Part shown: piece after piece, positions 8,053-16,146 of the stretch
How the letters are laid out: each line of letters begins with the position of its first letter
How positions within the stretch are numbered: the first letter of the stretch is position 1
Source: G965279355 sp965279355
GTDB lineage: Bacteria > Pseudomonadota > Alphaproteobacteria > CACIAM-22H2
Direction: 5' to 3'
DNA length: 64,000 nt
Assembly (NCBI GenBank): GCA_965279355.1
Contig: OZ257155.1
Span: forward strand, 3,844,001-3,908,000
Made by a program: the position numbers and the translations under genes
The notes under the pieces: model-generated
Told to the model about the DNA's origin: nothing
The model's database searches: none
Seen by the model: the letters and a program-made list of their open reading frames with translations, nothing else

Positions 8053-8415
8053 CTATTGCGCCGCTTTTCGTCTGGCGGGCCGCCGCATCGCGGCTTCGAG
8101 CCTGGCCAGAGGCCTGGCCGAAACGCTCAGGGCGTGCGCCTCGATTTCCCTGTATTTGCGGACGAGATCGCGGCCGAAGGCGGTGAGCTTCGCCCCGCCG
8201 CCGCCGCGGCCGCCGTGTCCGGCGGTGGTCACCGGCTCCTTGAACAAACGGTTGAGGTCGGCCACCAGCAGCCAGGCGCGGCGATAGGACATCTTCATCG
8301 CGCGTCCGGCGGCCGAGATCGATCCGGTTTCCTCGATATGTTCGAGCAGGCGGATCTTTCCCGGCCCGATGGCGCTGGTCGGGGAGAACTCCACGCGAAT
8401 GATCAGTCTCGGCAT
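8053..8415 (-). CDS. ModE-like winged-helix molybdate regulator lacking Mop domains
   Basis: About 120 residues containing only the N-terminal LysR-type winged helix of ModE: GKIRLLEHIEETGSISAAGRAMKMSYRRAWLLVADLN, then a glycine-rich wing (GHGGRGGGGAKLTAFG). The molybdate-binding TOBE/Mop half of full-length ModE is absent, so molybdate sensing would need ModC's Mop domain or another protein, or this is a constitutive binder. ATG 8415 is chosen because the family starts at MPRLIIRVEF. It precedes modABC on the same strand, separated by the two Mo-boxes. Confidence 0.85.
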   Translation of the reverse strand: MPRLIIRVEFSPTSAIGPGKIRLLEHIEETGSISAAGRAMKMSYRRAWLLVADLNRLFKEPVTTAGHGGRGGGGAKLTAFGRDLVRKYREIEAHALSVSARPLARLEAAMRRPARRKAAQ

Positions 8416-8421
8416 CGGCGG

Positions 8422-8451
8422 ACTATAATCCGGGCGGTTCGCATTTGACAG
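8422..8451 (-). promoter_or_regulatory. Candidate promoter for the modE-like gene
   Basis: On the minus strand CTGTCA (8446-8451) and TATAGT (8422-8427) are separated by 18 bases, matching sigma-70 boxes at four and five of six positions. The predicted start of transcription falls next to the ATG at 8415, so the message could be nearly leaderless. Seen by eye only. Confidence 0.35.
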
Positions 8452-8547
8452 ATGGCGGCGGCGGCACCTAACCTTTTCGCTCTCTACAAACGGCGGCGAA
8501 CGTCCCATCAGGACAAGGTTCGTCCTGAGGGAAGGACGTCTCTCTTC

Positions 8548-9336
8548 ATGCTTTCACGCGACACCATCAAGTTGCCCGGTAACCGTTCGCAGATTGTATT
8601 TCGCGCCGGGAAGGGGCCGCTCGTCGTCTGGCTGCATGGACTGCACGGTGTCCGCGACAACGATCCCGTCATCGCCCGCCTCGCCGAGACGAATACGGTC
8701 ATCGCGCCGCTGGCGCCCGGCTTCAACGATGTGGACGAGCTCGACGCGCTGCCGACCATCCACGATCTGGCCCTGCACTACGACGATGTGTTCGAAGCAC
8801 TCTGGCTGGATGGTGCCACGGTCATTGGCCATTCCTTCGGTGCCATGATCGCGGCCGAACTGGCCGCGCATTTTCCCCGGCGGGTGAAGCGTCTTGGGCT
8901 GATCTCCCCGTTCGGGTTGTGGAACGACGATCATCCGGTCGCCGACCTGTTTGCGACGCCGTATGCGGCCATCGACACGATCCTGTGGAAGGCTGGCGTC
9001 GCTTCCGGGCCGGCGATGGCGGTGAAGCCGGACCCGACCAATGTCGAAAGCACGGTCGCGGCGGCGCAGGGCATGACGGCGGTTGCCAAGTTCCTGTGGC
9101 AGATCCCCGACAGAGGCTTGCGGCGCCGTCTGTACCGCGTGGCTGCCGAGACGCTCATCGTGTTCGGCAAGGACGACGGCATCGTGCCGGCCTTCTATGC
9201 CGGTGAGTTCAAATCGCTGATCAGGGGTGCGCGGCAGGCCGTCATTCCCGACGCCGGTCACATGGTTCCCTATGAGAAGACGGATGAGGTCCTGACCGAA
9301 CTGCGGTCGATCATCGGCGCTGAAGTGGCCGCCTGA
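8548..9336 (+). CDS. Alpha/beta hydrolase
   Basis: Cytoplasmic alpha/beta-fold hydrolase, about 262 residues. The oxyanion-hole motif VVWLHGLHG, nucleophile elbow VIGHSFGAM (Ser), acid in FGKDDGIVP and catalytic His in DAGHMVPYE form a complete triad. The frame is open upstream to 8452, but ATG 8548 follows GAGGGAAGGA and begins a normal family N-terminus. It is followed 31 bases later by fumarylacetoacetase on the same strand, suggesting a catabolic operon. Carboxylesterase or C-C hydrolase activity are both possible. Confidence 0.85.
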   Translation: MLSRDTIKLPGNRSQIVFRAGKGPLVVWLHGLHGVRDNDPVIARLAETNTVIAPLAPGFNDVDELDALPTIHDLALHYDDVFEALWLDGATVIGHSFGAMIAAELAAHFPRRVKRLGLISPFGLWNDDHPVADLFATPYAAIDTILWKAGVASGPAMAVKPDPTNVESTVAAAQGMTAVAKFLWQIPDRGLRRRLYRVAAETLIVFGKDDGIVPAFYAGEFKSLIRGARQAVIPDAGHMVPYEKTDEVLTELRSIIGAEVAA

Positions 9337-9367
9337 AACTACGCAAACGCCTGCCAAGAGAATCACA

Positions 9368-10684
9368 ATGACCGATCACACGCACGATCTTCGCCGCCGC
9401 AGCTGGGTGCCGTCCGCCGACGGTCATGCGGAGTTTCCGATCCAGAATCTTCCGCTCGGCGTGCTCTCTCCGGCGGGACAGAAACCGCGCGGTGGCGTGG
9501 CGATCGGCGATTTCATCCTGGATCTCGGCGCCGCTTTGGAACGCGGCCTGTTTTCCGGGGCCGCCAAAGCCGCCGCGGAAGCGGCCGCCGGGTCGAGGCT
9601 CAATCCATTCCTGGCGCTGGGCGCTGGGGCGAGGCGCGCCCTGCGTAATCGGCTGGTTGAACTCCTCGATGCCGACAGCGCCGAAGGCAAGACGGCGCAG
9701 ACATCGGCAAAAGACATCCTGCACAAGGCGTCGGACTGCACGATCCATCTGCCGGCATTAATCGGCGACTACACCGATTTCTATGCCGGCATCCATCACG
9801 CGACGAATGCCGGGCGGCAGTTCCGTCCCGACAATCCGCTGCTGCCCAACTACAAACACATTCCGATCGGCTATCACGGACGCGCCTCGTCGATCCGTCC
9901 GTCCGGCACGACGTTCAGGCGGCCCAGCGGACAACGCAAGCCGGCGACGCAGGAGGTCCCGGATTTCGGGCCGGCGCGCAGCCTCGATTTCGAGCTGGAG
10001 ATGGGAATCTGGATCGGGCCCGGCAACGCACTGGGCGAGCCGATCCGGATCGGCGAAGCGGGGGCGCATATCGCGGGCTACTGCCTGCTCAACGACTGGT
10101 CGGCGCGCGACATCCAGGGGTGGGAGTACGTACCGCTCGGCCCGTTCCTCGCGAAGAATTTCTGCAGCACGATCTCGGCGTGGATCGTGACACCCGAAGC
10201 GCTGGAGCCGTTCCGCATTGCACAGAGCAAGCGCCCCGACGGCGACCCGACACCGCTGCCCTATCTGATGGACGATCAGGATCAAGGTGGCGGCGCGCTG
10301 GATGTCGGGCTGGAGGTGCTGCTCCTCACGCCGGCGATGCGCGCAAAAGGAGAGCCGCCGTTTCGTCTCACCCGAGGCAACGCGCGGCATCTGTACTGGA
10401 CACCGGCGCAGCTGGTGACACACCACACCTGCGGCGGCTGTGATCTGCGGCCGGGCGATCTGCTCGGCACCGGTACGATCTCATCAGATCAGCGCGACGG
10501 GTTCGGCAGCCTTCTCGAGATCACCGAGGGCGGCAAGAAGCCGCTGACCTTGCCTAACGGCGAGGAACGGAAATTCCTGCAGGACGGCGACGAGATCATC
10601 ATGCGCGCCTTCTGTACCCGCGACGGGTTTGCGCGCATCGGCTTTGGCGACTGCCGGGGAACCGTCAGCAGCGCTTCAGGCTGA
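9368..10684 (+). CDS. fahA: Fumarylacetoacetase
   Basis: Cleaves fumarylacetoacetate to fumarate and acetoacetate, the last step of tyrosine/homogentisate degradation. The 438-residue length and sequence fit the FAH enzyme rather than the short FAH-domain proteins: the N-terminal SH3-like domain has FPIQNLPLGV, and the catalytic domain has GDYTDFYAGIHHATNAG (catalytic His), LPNYKHIPIGYHGRASS, DFELEMGIWIG and metal ligands within NDWSARDIQ and LGPFLAKNF. Homogentisate dioxygenase is not adjacent, so the rest of the route must lie elsewhere. The 3' end overlaps the convergent deacetylase gene by nine bases. Confidence 0.95.
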   Translation: MTDHTHDLRRRSWVPSADGHAEFPIQNLPLGVLSPAGQKPRGGVAIGDFILDLGAALERGLFSGAAKAAAEAAAGSRLNPFLALGAGARRALRNRLVELLDADSAEGKTAQTSAKDILHKASDCTIHLPALIGDYTDFYAGIHHATNAGRQFRPDNPLLPNYKHIPIGYHGRASSIRPSGTTFRRPSGQRKPATQEVPDFGPARSLDFELEMGIWIGPGNALGEPIRIGEAGAHIAGYCLLNDWSARDIQGWEYVPLGPFLAKNFCSTISAWIVTPEALEPFRIAQSKRPDGDPTPLPYLMDDQDQGGGALDVGLEVLLLTPAMRAKGEPPFRLTRGNARHLYWTPAQLVTHHTCGGCDLRPGDLLGTGTISSDQRDGFGSLLEITEGGKKPLTLPNGEERKFLQDGDEIIMRAFCTRDGFARIGFGDCRGTVSSASG

Positions 10685-11332
10685 CACCGCGCTGACATAA
10701 GGGTCGAGTGAGACGGTCGGCACGCCGGCGCGGATCAGCACACAATCCTCGGGAAACGCCTGCACGAACGTCGCGCCAAGCGCGCGCGCCTCGGCGATGA
10801 AGCGCTGCAGGTTCTGCATCGCTCCGCTCGGCAGATCGTGCAGGACCATCAGCGAGTGCGGCTGCGCCCTGGCCTGATCCAGCGCGCGCGCCACCCAGCC
10901 GTCCGCGTCATTCCAGTCGCGCGGGATCGCATTCCACAGCACGCAGGTGTACTTGCCGCGCTGCAGGTAATCGATGGCGTCGCGGCTCAGCAGATGCGGT
11001 CCAATCGATCCGCCACGCCCGAACGGCCGGAAGAAGCGGCCGGGATGCGCGAGGTCGCCGATGAGATCCTGCGTGCGGCCGATCTCCGCATCCAATACTC
11101 CCGCATCGTCGGCTTCGCCCAGCGGCACCGAATGCGAATAAGTATGGTTGCCGATCCAGTGGCCTTCAGCGACGGCGCGCTCCGCCAGCGCCCGCCCGCC
11201 TTTGGCGGCCAGCTTGGTACCAAGCACAAAGAAGGTGGCGCGAATCTCGGCCTGCCGCAGAACGTCGAGGACATGCGGTGTCACGTCCGGCTCGGGGCCG
11301 TTGTCGAATGTCAGCGTGATGTTGAGTGGCAT
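10676..11332 (-). CDS. Polysaccharide deacetylase (NodB/CE4 family)
   Basis: A 218-residue carbohydrate esterase 4 domain. Motif 1 reads LTFDNGPEP, with Asn11 in place of the second Asp of the usual T-F-D-D-G-P. Motif 2 is NHTYSH, providing the two metal-binding His residues; motif 3 resembles FFRPFGRGG, and LMVLHDLPSG includes the later catalytic His. No signal peptide is seen, so it may act in the cytoplasm or on a soluble amide. It overlaps the end of fahA tail to tail. Confidence 0.8.
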   Translation of the reverse strand: MPLNITLTFDNGPEPDVTPHVLDVLRQAEIRATFFVLGTKLAAKGGRALAERAVAEGHWIGNHTYSHSVPLGEADDAGVLDAEIGRTQDLIGDLAHPGRFFRPFGRGGSIGPHLLSRDAIDYLQRGKYTCVLWNAIPRDWNDADGWVARALDQARAQPHSLMVLHDLPSGAMQNLQRFIAEARALGATFVQAFPEDCVLIRAGVPTVSLDPYVSAVSA

Positions 11333-11550
11333 CGTCAGTCGTGGGGAATGGTCGTTTGGGGCGACGGTTATAGTGGAGTTTCCCGACCGGTTCCCGGATT
11401 TTCGAGACGGTATTCTGCCGAAAAAAGCAGCGGCCGATCCGGCCGAGGACCGTTTTATTTCAATGGTTTATGCCCTACCGGACTCAAGGTCACTATTGTG
11501 GGTCCCGTCCGTGGCGACGTCTGTCGCCGATTTGATGCTTGGTTATATAA

Positions 11551-11562
11551 TTCCATATGGAA
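11551..11562. promoter_or_regulatory. Palindromic operator candidate, copy 1
   Basis: A perfect 12-base palindrome, TTCCATATGGAA, with weak flanking symmetry. Identical in core to the larger palindrome 169 bases downstream. A dimeric transcription factor site is the natural reading. Confidence 0.5.
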
Positions 11563-11712
11563 CATTAGGCGCAAATTTGAATCTCTTCAGACGGCTTTGT
11601 CGGCAATCCGCCGAGCGGTGCCGCCGACAATAGTCATTGAAGCTCATATTTGCTGGTCTAATTGCGGTGCTGGTGCCCGATGTCTGGTGTGTCATGGATC
11701 AATGACTCGACA

Positions 11713-11738
11713 ATTATTGTTCCATATGGAACAATAAT
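11713..11738. promoter_or_regulatory. 26-base perfect palindrome upstream of the Bug receptor gene
   Basis: The half ATTATTGTTCCAT is followed exactly by its reverse complement, with no spacer or mismatch. It contains the same 12-base core as the upstream copy and lies about 50 bases before the ATG at 11787. IclR- and MarR-family regulators use sites of this kind; the MarR gene at 12801 is the local candidate. Confidence 0.7.
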
Positions 11739-11786
11739 GCCAAGGTCGGAAGCGGCCGCCATGACAGCCAATCTGGGAGGAACACC

Positions 11787-12767
11787 ATGACCATGCCTTA
11801 TGCGCGATATTTCGCCGCGGGATTGCTCGCAGTTTCGACGCTAGGAGCGGCCGCTTCGGCGTCGGCGCAGGCGTGGCCGGCCAAGCCCATCCAGATCATC
11901 ATTCCAGCTGCGGCAGGCTCCGGCCCCGATGTGACGATGCGGACCTATACCGACCGCATGTCGAGAAACCTCAACCAGTCGGTCGTGATCACGAACCGGC
12001 CAGGCGCCAACGGCATCATCGGCGCGCAGGCTGCGGCCAAGGCGCCGGCGGACGGCTACACGTTCTTTGAGGCCAGCATCGGCCAGCTTGTCGTCAACAA
12101 ATATACGATCAAGGATCTTGGCTACGACCCGGATAAGGACTTCGTGCCGGTGGCGATGCTCGGCCGTGCGCCGTACATGGTGCTGGTGAATCCGGATCTT
12201 CCGATCAAATCGCTGGGCGACCTCGTGGCCTTCGAAAAGGAAAGAGCCGGCAAGGTCTTCTTCGCTTATGAAGGCTCCTCGGTGCAGGCGGCGACGGCCT
12301 ACCTGATCAAGACCATGAATATCCGCGGCGACCTCGTCTCCTATGTGTCGCCGGTGCAGGCGATCAACGACACGATCGGCGGCCTTGCCCATGTGCACAT
12401 CCAGGGCACGGCCATCGGCCTCACCCATGTGAACAGCGGCAAGCTGCGCCCGATCGCTGTCACCACCGATGTCCGCATCCCGCAGATCGCGAACGTGCCG
12501 ACGATGAACGAAAGCTACCCCGGCTTCGGCAGCTTCGAGGCCTGGCTGATGCTGGTTGCTCCGGCCGGCACGCCACCCGACGCCGTGCGAGCGATGTCTG
12601 CCGAGATCGGCAAGGTCGGTTCCACGCCGGAACTGCAGCAGATCCACTCGAATATCGGCTTCCTGAAGCTCAATGACTTTTCGCCGACCGCAGCCGCGGC
12701 CTTTCTGAAGGCCCAGAGCGAGCAGTTCGCGAAGATGGCCGCCGCCGCCAACCTGAAGCCGGAGTAA
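11787..12767 (+). CDS. Tripartite tricarboxylate transporter receptor (Bug/TctC family)
   Basis: Periplasmic binding protein of the Bug family, which captures small carboxylates or aromatic acids. Signal peptide ending SASAQA, then WPAKPIQIIIPAAAGSG, VITNRPGANGIIGAQAAAKAPADGYT and FEAWLMLVAPAGTP, all standard Bug motifs. No TctA/TctB membrane genes lie next to it, which is common for orphan Bug receptors. It sits under the palindrome pair and in front of the MarR and Rieske genes, so the ligand may be the substrate of that oxygenase. Confidence 0.92.
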   Translation: MTMPYARYFAAGLLAVSTLGAAASASAQAWPAKPIQIIIPAAAGSGPDVTMRTYTDRMSRNLNQSVVITNRPGANGIIGAQAAAKAPADGYTFFEASIGQLVVNKYTIKDLGYDPDKDFVPVAMLGRAPYMVLVNPDLPIKSLGDLVAFEKERAGKVFFAYEGSSVQAATAYLIKTMNIRGDLVSYVSPVQAINDTIGGLAHVHIQGTAIGLTHVNSGKLRPIAVTTDVRIPQIANVPTMNESYPGFGSFEAWLMLVAPAGTPPDAVRAMSAEIGKVGSTPELQQIHSNIGFLKLNDFSPTAAAAFLKAQSEQFAKMAAAANLKPE

Positions 12768-12800
12768 CCGAAGGCGTCGCGTAAGACAGAGGCCGCAAGA

Positions 12801-13352
12801 ATGTTCACAACGAAATCAGCCGGTGCTCTAGGCTTGCCGCTCGACAATCACCAATCGGGGCGGCAGGGCATGGCTGGACGGAAGAAAAACCGGAACGTTG
12901 AGCGCGAAGCGCAGTTCACGCTGCAGAACTACGTTCCATATCTTGTGAACCGGCTGGCGATCGCGACGCTGAACTACAACGCGGCAAGTTCGGAGTTCAA
13001 GAAACACGGTGTCTCGACATACCGGATTCTGATGGTGCTGCGCGATCACACGGTCTGCCGGTTCGGCGATCTGGTGAAGCTGACCAGCATCGAGCCTCCG
13101 ACCCTGTCGCGGTTTCTGAACATGCTGGAGGCGGAATCCCTGATTCGGCGGCGCCGGTCGGTCAGCGATACCCGCTCCGTCATGATCTCTCTGAGTCCGT
13201 CCGGCCGGGTTCTCGCGAAGCGGCTGATCCCTTACTCGCTCTCCGTCGAGGATGTCGTGACGGAAGGGATGAGCGAGACGGAGATTCAGCTCGTGAAGCA
13301 GCTTCTGACCCGGATGTACGAGAACGTGATGCGTCAGGGGCGCCAGAAATGA
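12801..13352 (+). CDS. MarR-family transcriptional regulator
   Basis: Winged-helix regulator. The region NYVPYLVNRLA is the dimerisation helix seen in MarR proteins of catabolic clusters; CRFGDLVKLTSIEPPTLSRFLNMLEAESLIRR is the helix-turn-helix and RRRSVSDTRSVMISLSPSGR the wing. ATG 12801 follows AGAGG at good spacing; ATG 12870 is an equally plausible start that removes a non-family N-terminus. Lies between the Bug receptor and the Rieske oxygenase in one plus-strand run, and is the likely reader of the upstream palindromes. Confidence 0.85.
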   Translation: MFTTKSAGALGLPLDNHQSGRQGMAGRKKNRNVEREAQFTLQNYVPYLVNRLAIATLNYNAASSEFKKHGVSTYRILMVLRDHTVCRFGDLVKLTSIEPPTLSRFLNMLEAESLIRRRRSVSDTRSVMISLSPSGRVLAKRLIPYSLSVEDVVTEGMSETEIQLVKQLLTRMYENVMRQGRQK

Positions 13353-13390
13353 ACGCCCGATTTTGCTGAACCCTGAGGAGGGTCTTCGTT

Positions 13391-14698
13391 ATGTCTGCCG
13401 ACGGTCAAACAACATCCCGCCGCCTCGCCTTCAACGGCTACCACAACACGATCAAGGCCGAGCCGGACCTGTTCCTGTGCCAGGTCGGCCGCGGCACGCC
13501 CGGAGGCGAGTATCAGCGGCGCTTCTGGCATCCTGTCGCGTATCTCAGCGAACTGGGCAAGGTTCCGCTGCGCGTGCGGGCGCTGGGCGAGGACCTTGTC
13601 GCCTTCAAGGACGGCTCGGGGCAGGTCGGCGTGCTGCAGCTTGGCTGCTGTCACCGGAATACGTCGCTTGAATACGGGATTATCGAGCAGCGCGGTCTTC
13701 GTTGCTGCTACCACGGCCGCCTGTTCGACGTGGATGGCACGATTCTCGAAATTCCCGGCGAGCCTCTTGAAGAGAAGATGAAGAGCCGCGTTTCGCAGGG
13801 CGCCTATCCGACGCATGTCTTCGGCGGGATCGTGTTCGTCTATATGGGACCGCCGGACCGCATTCCGGTGTTCCCGATGTATGACCGCCTCACCCTGCCC
13901 GGGATCAGGCTCGTTCCCGGCGACCGCTGGGCGGTGGCAGGCAACTGGATGCAGATTAAGGAAAATGCGGTCGATCCGCATCACACCAACTTCCTGCATG
14001 TGATTCCGCAGCGGCGCGGGACCGAGCATTTCGCCGATGAGTTCGGGAATTATCCGGAGATCACCTGGTGCGAGACGCCGGGCGGCATCATCTATCTCGC
14101 CGCACGTCGGGTCGACGACAATGTGTGGGTTCGTTCGGCGGAGATCCTGATGTCGAACATTCACGCCATCAGCTCGATCTTCGAGAGCGGGCAGGAGCGC
14201 AAGAACGCGACGCCGCCGTTCATCACGGCCTGGACGTTGCCGATCGATGACGACGACAGCTGCACCTTCTATGTCAGCCATGTGCTGGAGGACGAGAAGA
14301 TGCCGTTCGACAAGCGGCGCGCGCTGGAATCCTACGGGCAGATGAACAACCGCTCCTATGAGGACAAGCAGTGGATCCCCGGCGATCACGAGGCACAGAC
14401 GGGCCAGGGTCCCATGAACATCCACGCCCTGGAGCATCTCGGCACGCAGGACCGCGGCATCGTCATGTTCCGCCGCATGATCCGCAAAGGCATCGAGGCC
14501 GTGCAGCAGGGGATGGACCCGCACGGCTTCTACCTGCGCCAGGAAGATGTGCCGCCGACCTTCGCGAACGACTATGTCGCGCCGATCGGAGACGTCGGCA
14601 GCAACCCGGACGATCCGGCGGCCATGCGCGCCTATGCCGACAAGGTTGGGCAGTTCTATCTCGGCAAGTTGCGACCGATGACGGAACTGCGCGGCTAG
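13391..14698 (+). CDS. Rieske non-haem iron oxygenase, alpha subunit
   Basis: Terminal oxygenase component of an aromatic-ring hydroxylating or O-demethylating system. The Rieske 2Fe-2S ligands are Cys86-x-His88 and Cys105-x2-His108. The mononuclear iron site has Asp195, His198 and His203 in ENAVDPHHTNFLH, spaced as in naphthalene dioxygenase. Length (435) and lack of an adjacent beta subunit fit the homotrimeric group (phthalate/vanillate demethylase-like). No ferredoxin or reductase gene is next to it, so electrons must come from elsewhere. The next gene, a hydrolase, starts 17 bases downstream. Substrate unknown; an aromatic acid carried by the Bug receptor is a reasonable inference. Confidence 0.92.
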   Translation: MSADGQTTSRRLAFNGYHNTIKAEPDLFLCQVGRGTPGGEYQRRFWHPVAYLSELGKVPLRVRALGEDLVAFKDGSGQVGVLQLGCCHRNTSLEYGIIEQRGLRCCYHGRLFDVDGTILEIPGEPLEEKMKSRVSQGAYPTHVFGGIVFVYMGPPDRIPVFPMYDRLTLPGIRLVPGDRWAVAGNWMQIKENAVDPHHTNFLHVIPQRRGTEHFADEFGNYPEITWCETPGGIIYLAARRVDDNVWVRSAEILMSNIHAISSIFESGQERKNATPPFITAWTLPIDDDDSCTFYVSHVLEDEKMPFDKRRALESYGQMNNRSYEDKQWIPGDHEAQTGQGPMNIHALEHLGTQDRGIVMFRRMIRKGIEAVQQGMDPHGFYLRQEDVPPTFANDYVAPIGDVGSNPDDPAAMRAYADKVGQFYLGKLRPMTELRG

Positions 14699-14715
14699 TC
14701 GGCGGCGCGGCCGTC

Positions 14716-15531
14716 ATGCGGACGGAGCTTGTCTCGGTCGCGACCGGGACGACCCCGCTGGACGGCGCTTTCTTCGCGCCGGAGGGCGAACCGCGCGGCG
14801 CGGCGTTGCTGCTGCACGGCCACACGCAGAACTTCTATACCGGCCCCTCGCGGTTCCTGCCGCCGGTGCTGACGGCAAACGGCTTTGCCTGTCTTGCCTT
14901 CAATCGGCGCGCGCACGACATCCTGAGCATCCGCGATTCCCGCAAAGCCGAAGGCGGCGCGCTGGCGAAGACGAGCGAGGGCATCGCCGACATCGGCCAT
15001 GCCGCCGACTGGCTCGTGGCACGCGGTTTTGCCGCGCCGATCCTGATCGGCCACAGCTATGGCGGCACGCTCGCGGTGCATCACGCCGCGCATCATCCGG
15101 AGACACCCGCGCTGGTGCTGCTGTCCGCCCATGTCGGAAAGACCAAGGTGCGGAGCACGGGCGTCTTCAGTGGTCCGTCGGGCGAACAGTTGCTCCGGCA
15201 GGCCGAAGCGATGGTGGAAGACGGGCGTGGCGCCGAACTAATGGCGCTGCCGGATTTCTGGTATGTCGCGACGGCCGAAAGCATCGTCGACCGGATGGCA
15301 AACACGCCGGATATGCTGGAACTCGCCCCGCGCGTGACGTGTCCCAGTCTGTTTCTGCGCGGCGATGAGCCGGCGGAGCTTTACCCTGCGGAACGCTTCA
15401 AGGAGCTCAGCGCGGGGTCGTGCGACATCGAACTGCTCCCCGGCTGCGACCATTTCTACAAAGGCGCGGAAGAGCGGACTGCTGCGGTGGTCGCGTCCTG
15501 GCTTATGCGGCGAACGGGTTCAGCTTCTTGA
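14716..15531 (+). CDS. Alpha/beta hydrolase of the Rieske cluster
   Basis: Serine hydrolase of about 271 residues: oxyanion region LLLHGHTQNFYTG, nucleophile elbow LIGHSYGGT, acid probably in LRGDEPAELYP and His in GCDHFYKG. The frame is open further upstream within the oxygenase gene, but ATG 14716 gives a proper N-terminus. It is co-directional with the Rieske gene and probably processes its product or an ester of it. The 3' end overlaps the convergent 2OG oxygenase gene by 29 bases. Confidence 0.85.
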   Translation: MRTELVSVATGTTPLDGAFFAPEGEPRGAALLLHGHTQNFYTGPSRFLPPVLTANGFACLAFNRRAHDILSIRDSRKAEGGALAKTSEGIADIGHAADWLVARGFAAPILIGHSYGGTLAVHHAAHHPETPALVLLSAHVGKTKVRSTGVFSGPSGEQLLRQAEAMVEDGRGAELMALPDFWYVATAESIVDRMANTPDMLELAPRVTCPSLFLRGDEPAELYPAERFKELSAGSCDIELLPGCDHFYKGAEERTAAVVASWLMRRTGSAS

Positions 15532-16141
15532 AGAACGCCGAGACGCGGTGACGCGCCAGTTCGCGGTCGACGACGGACTGGTCGGTGACCCAGTTGAGCT
15601 GGATGGCGCGGCGCGGACCTTCGAACGGCTCATGTCCGTGCCATGAGTTCTGCGAGCGGCGGAACGCCAGCAAGGTGCCGCCGTATGGGCTCACTTCCTC
15701 GGCAAAATCGTTGAGATTGTCCGGGCTGCGCAGGATGCGCAGACGGCCGCCGTCCGCTTCCCATTGCTGGTTGAAGTAGATCAGGACCGTGATGATCTTG
15801 GTCCCGGTATCGGTGTGGATCTTCCCGTCGTTCGCGCGGGTCCGACCGCGCACGGTGATGAGTGTCGGGCGACCTTCAAGATCGAGTTCGAATTTCTCGG
15901 AAATGGCGCGGCGGAATGCCGGGCCTTCCAGTTCCTCAATGAACGACGCGAAACGCGGCCCGTAGGTCAATGTCGATGTCGGAAACGAGCCCGGCCGATC
16001 GACCTTGGGATAGTTGGCGACGACTTCGGTAAACGCCGCGGGCGGCACGAAATCCGGCACCACGAGATAGTCATAGGGCTCGCGTCGCAGCGGCGTCGCA
16101 TCGAATTTCGCGAGGTCGAGGGATTGTGTCGTCATCGTCAT
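15503..16141 (-). CDS. 2-oxoglutarate/Fe(II)-dependent oxygenase
   Basis: Double-stranded beta-helix dioxygenase of 212 residues. Iron ligands are His109 and Asp111 in KIHTDTGTK and His168 in NSWHGHEPF, and the 2-oxoglutarate-binding Arg follows in GPRRAIQLNW. IYFNQQWEADGGRLRIL is the usual prolyl-hydroxylase-like core. It lies five bases downstream of the EnvZ-type kinase gene on the same strand, so it is probably the last gene of that regulatory operon. Substrate unknown; hydroxylation of a protein, sugar or small molecule are all possible. Confidence 0.85.
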   Translation of the reverse strand: MTMTTQSLDLAKFDATPLRREPYDYLVVPDFVPPAAFTEVVANYPKVDRPGSFPTSTLTYGPRFASFIEELEGPAFRRAISEKFELDLEGRPTLITVRGRTRANDGKIHTDTGTKIITVLIYFNQQWEADGGRLRILRSPDNLNDFAEEVSPYGGTLLAFRRSQNSWHGHEPFEGPRRAIQLNWVTDQSVVDRELARHRVSAFFKKLNPFAA

Positions 16142-16146
16142 GCCTG

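Larger units (their letters stand above)
11333..11786. promoter_or_regulatory. 454-base intergenic region with two copies of a palindromic core
   Basis: No convincing gene lies here. The 12-base core TTCCATATGGAA occurs at 11551-11562 and again at 11720-11731, listed separately. Local AT content is higher than in flanking genes. A GGGAGGA before 11787 is the Shine-Dalgarno of the Bug receptor. Confidence 0.55.
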
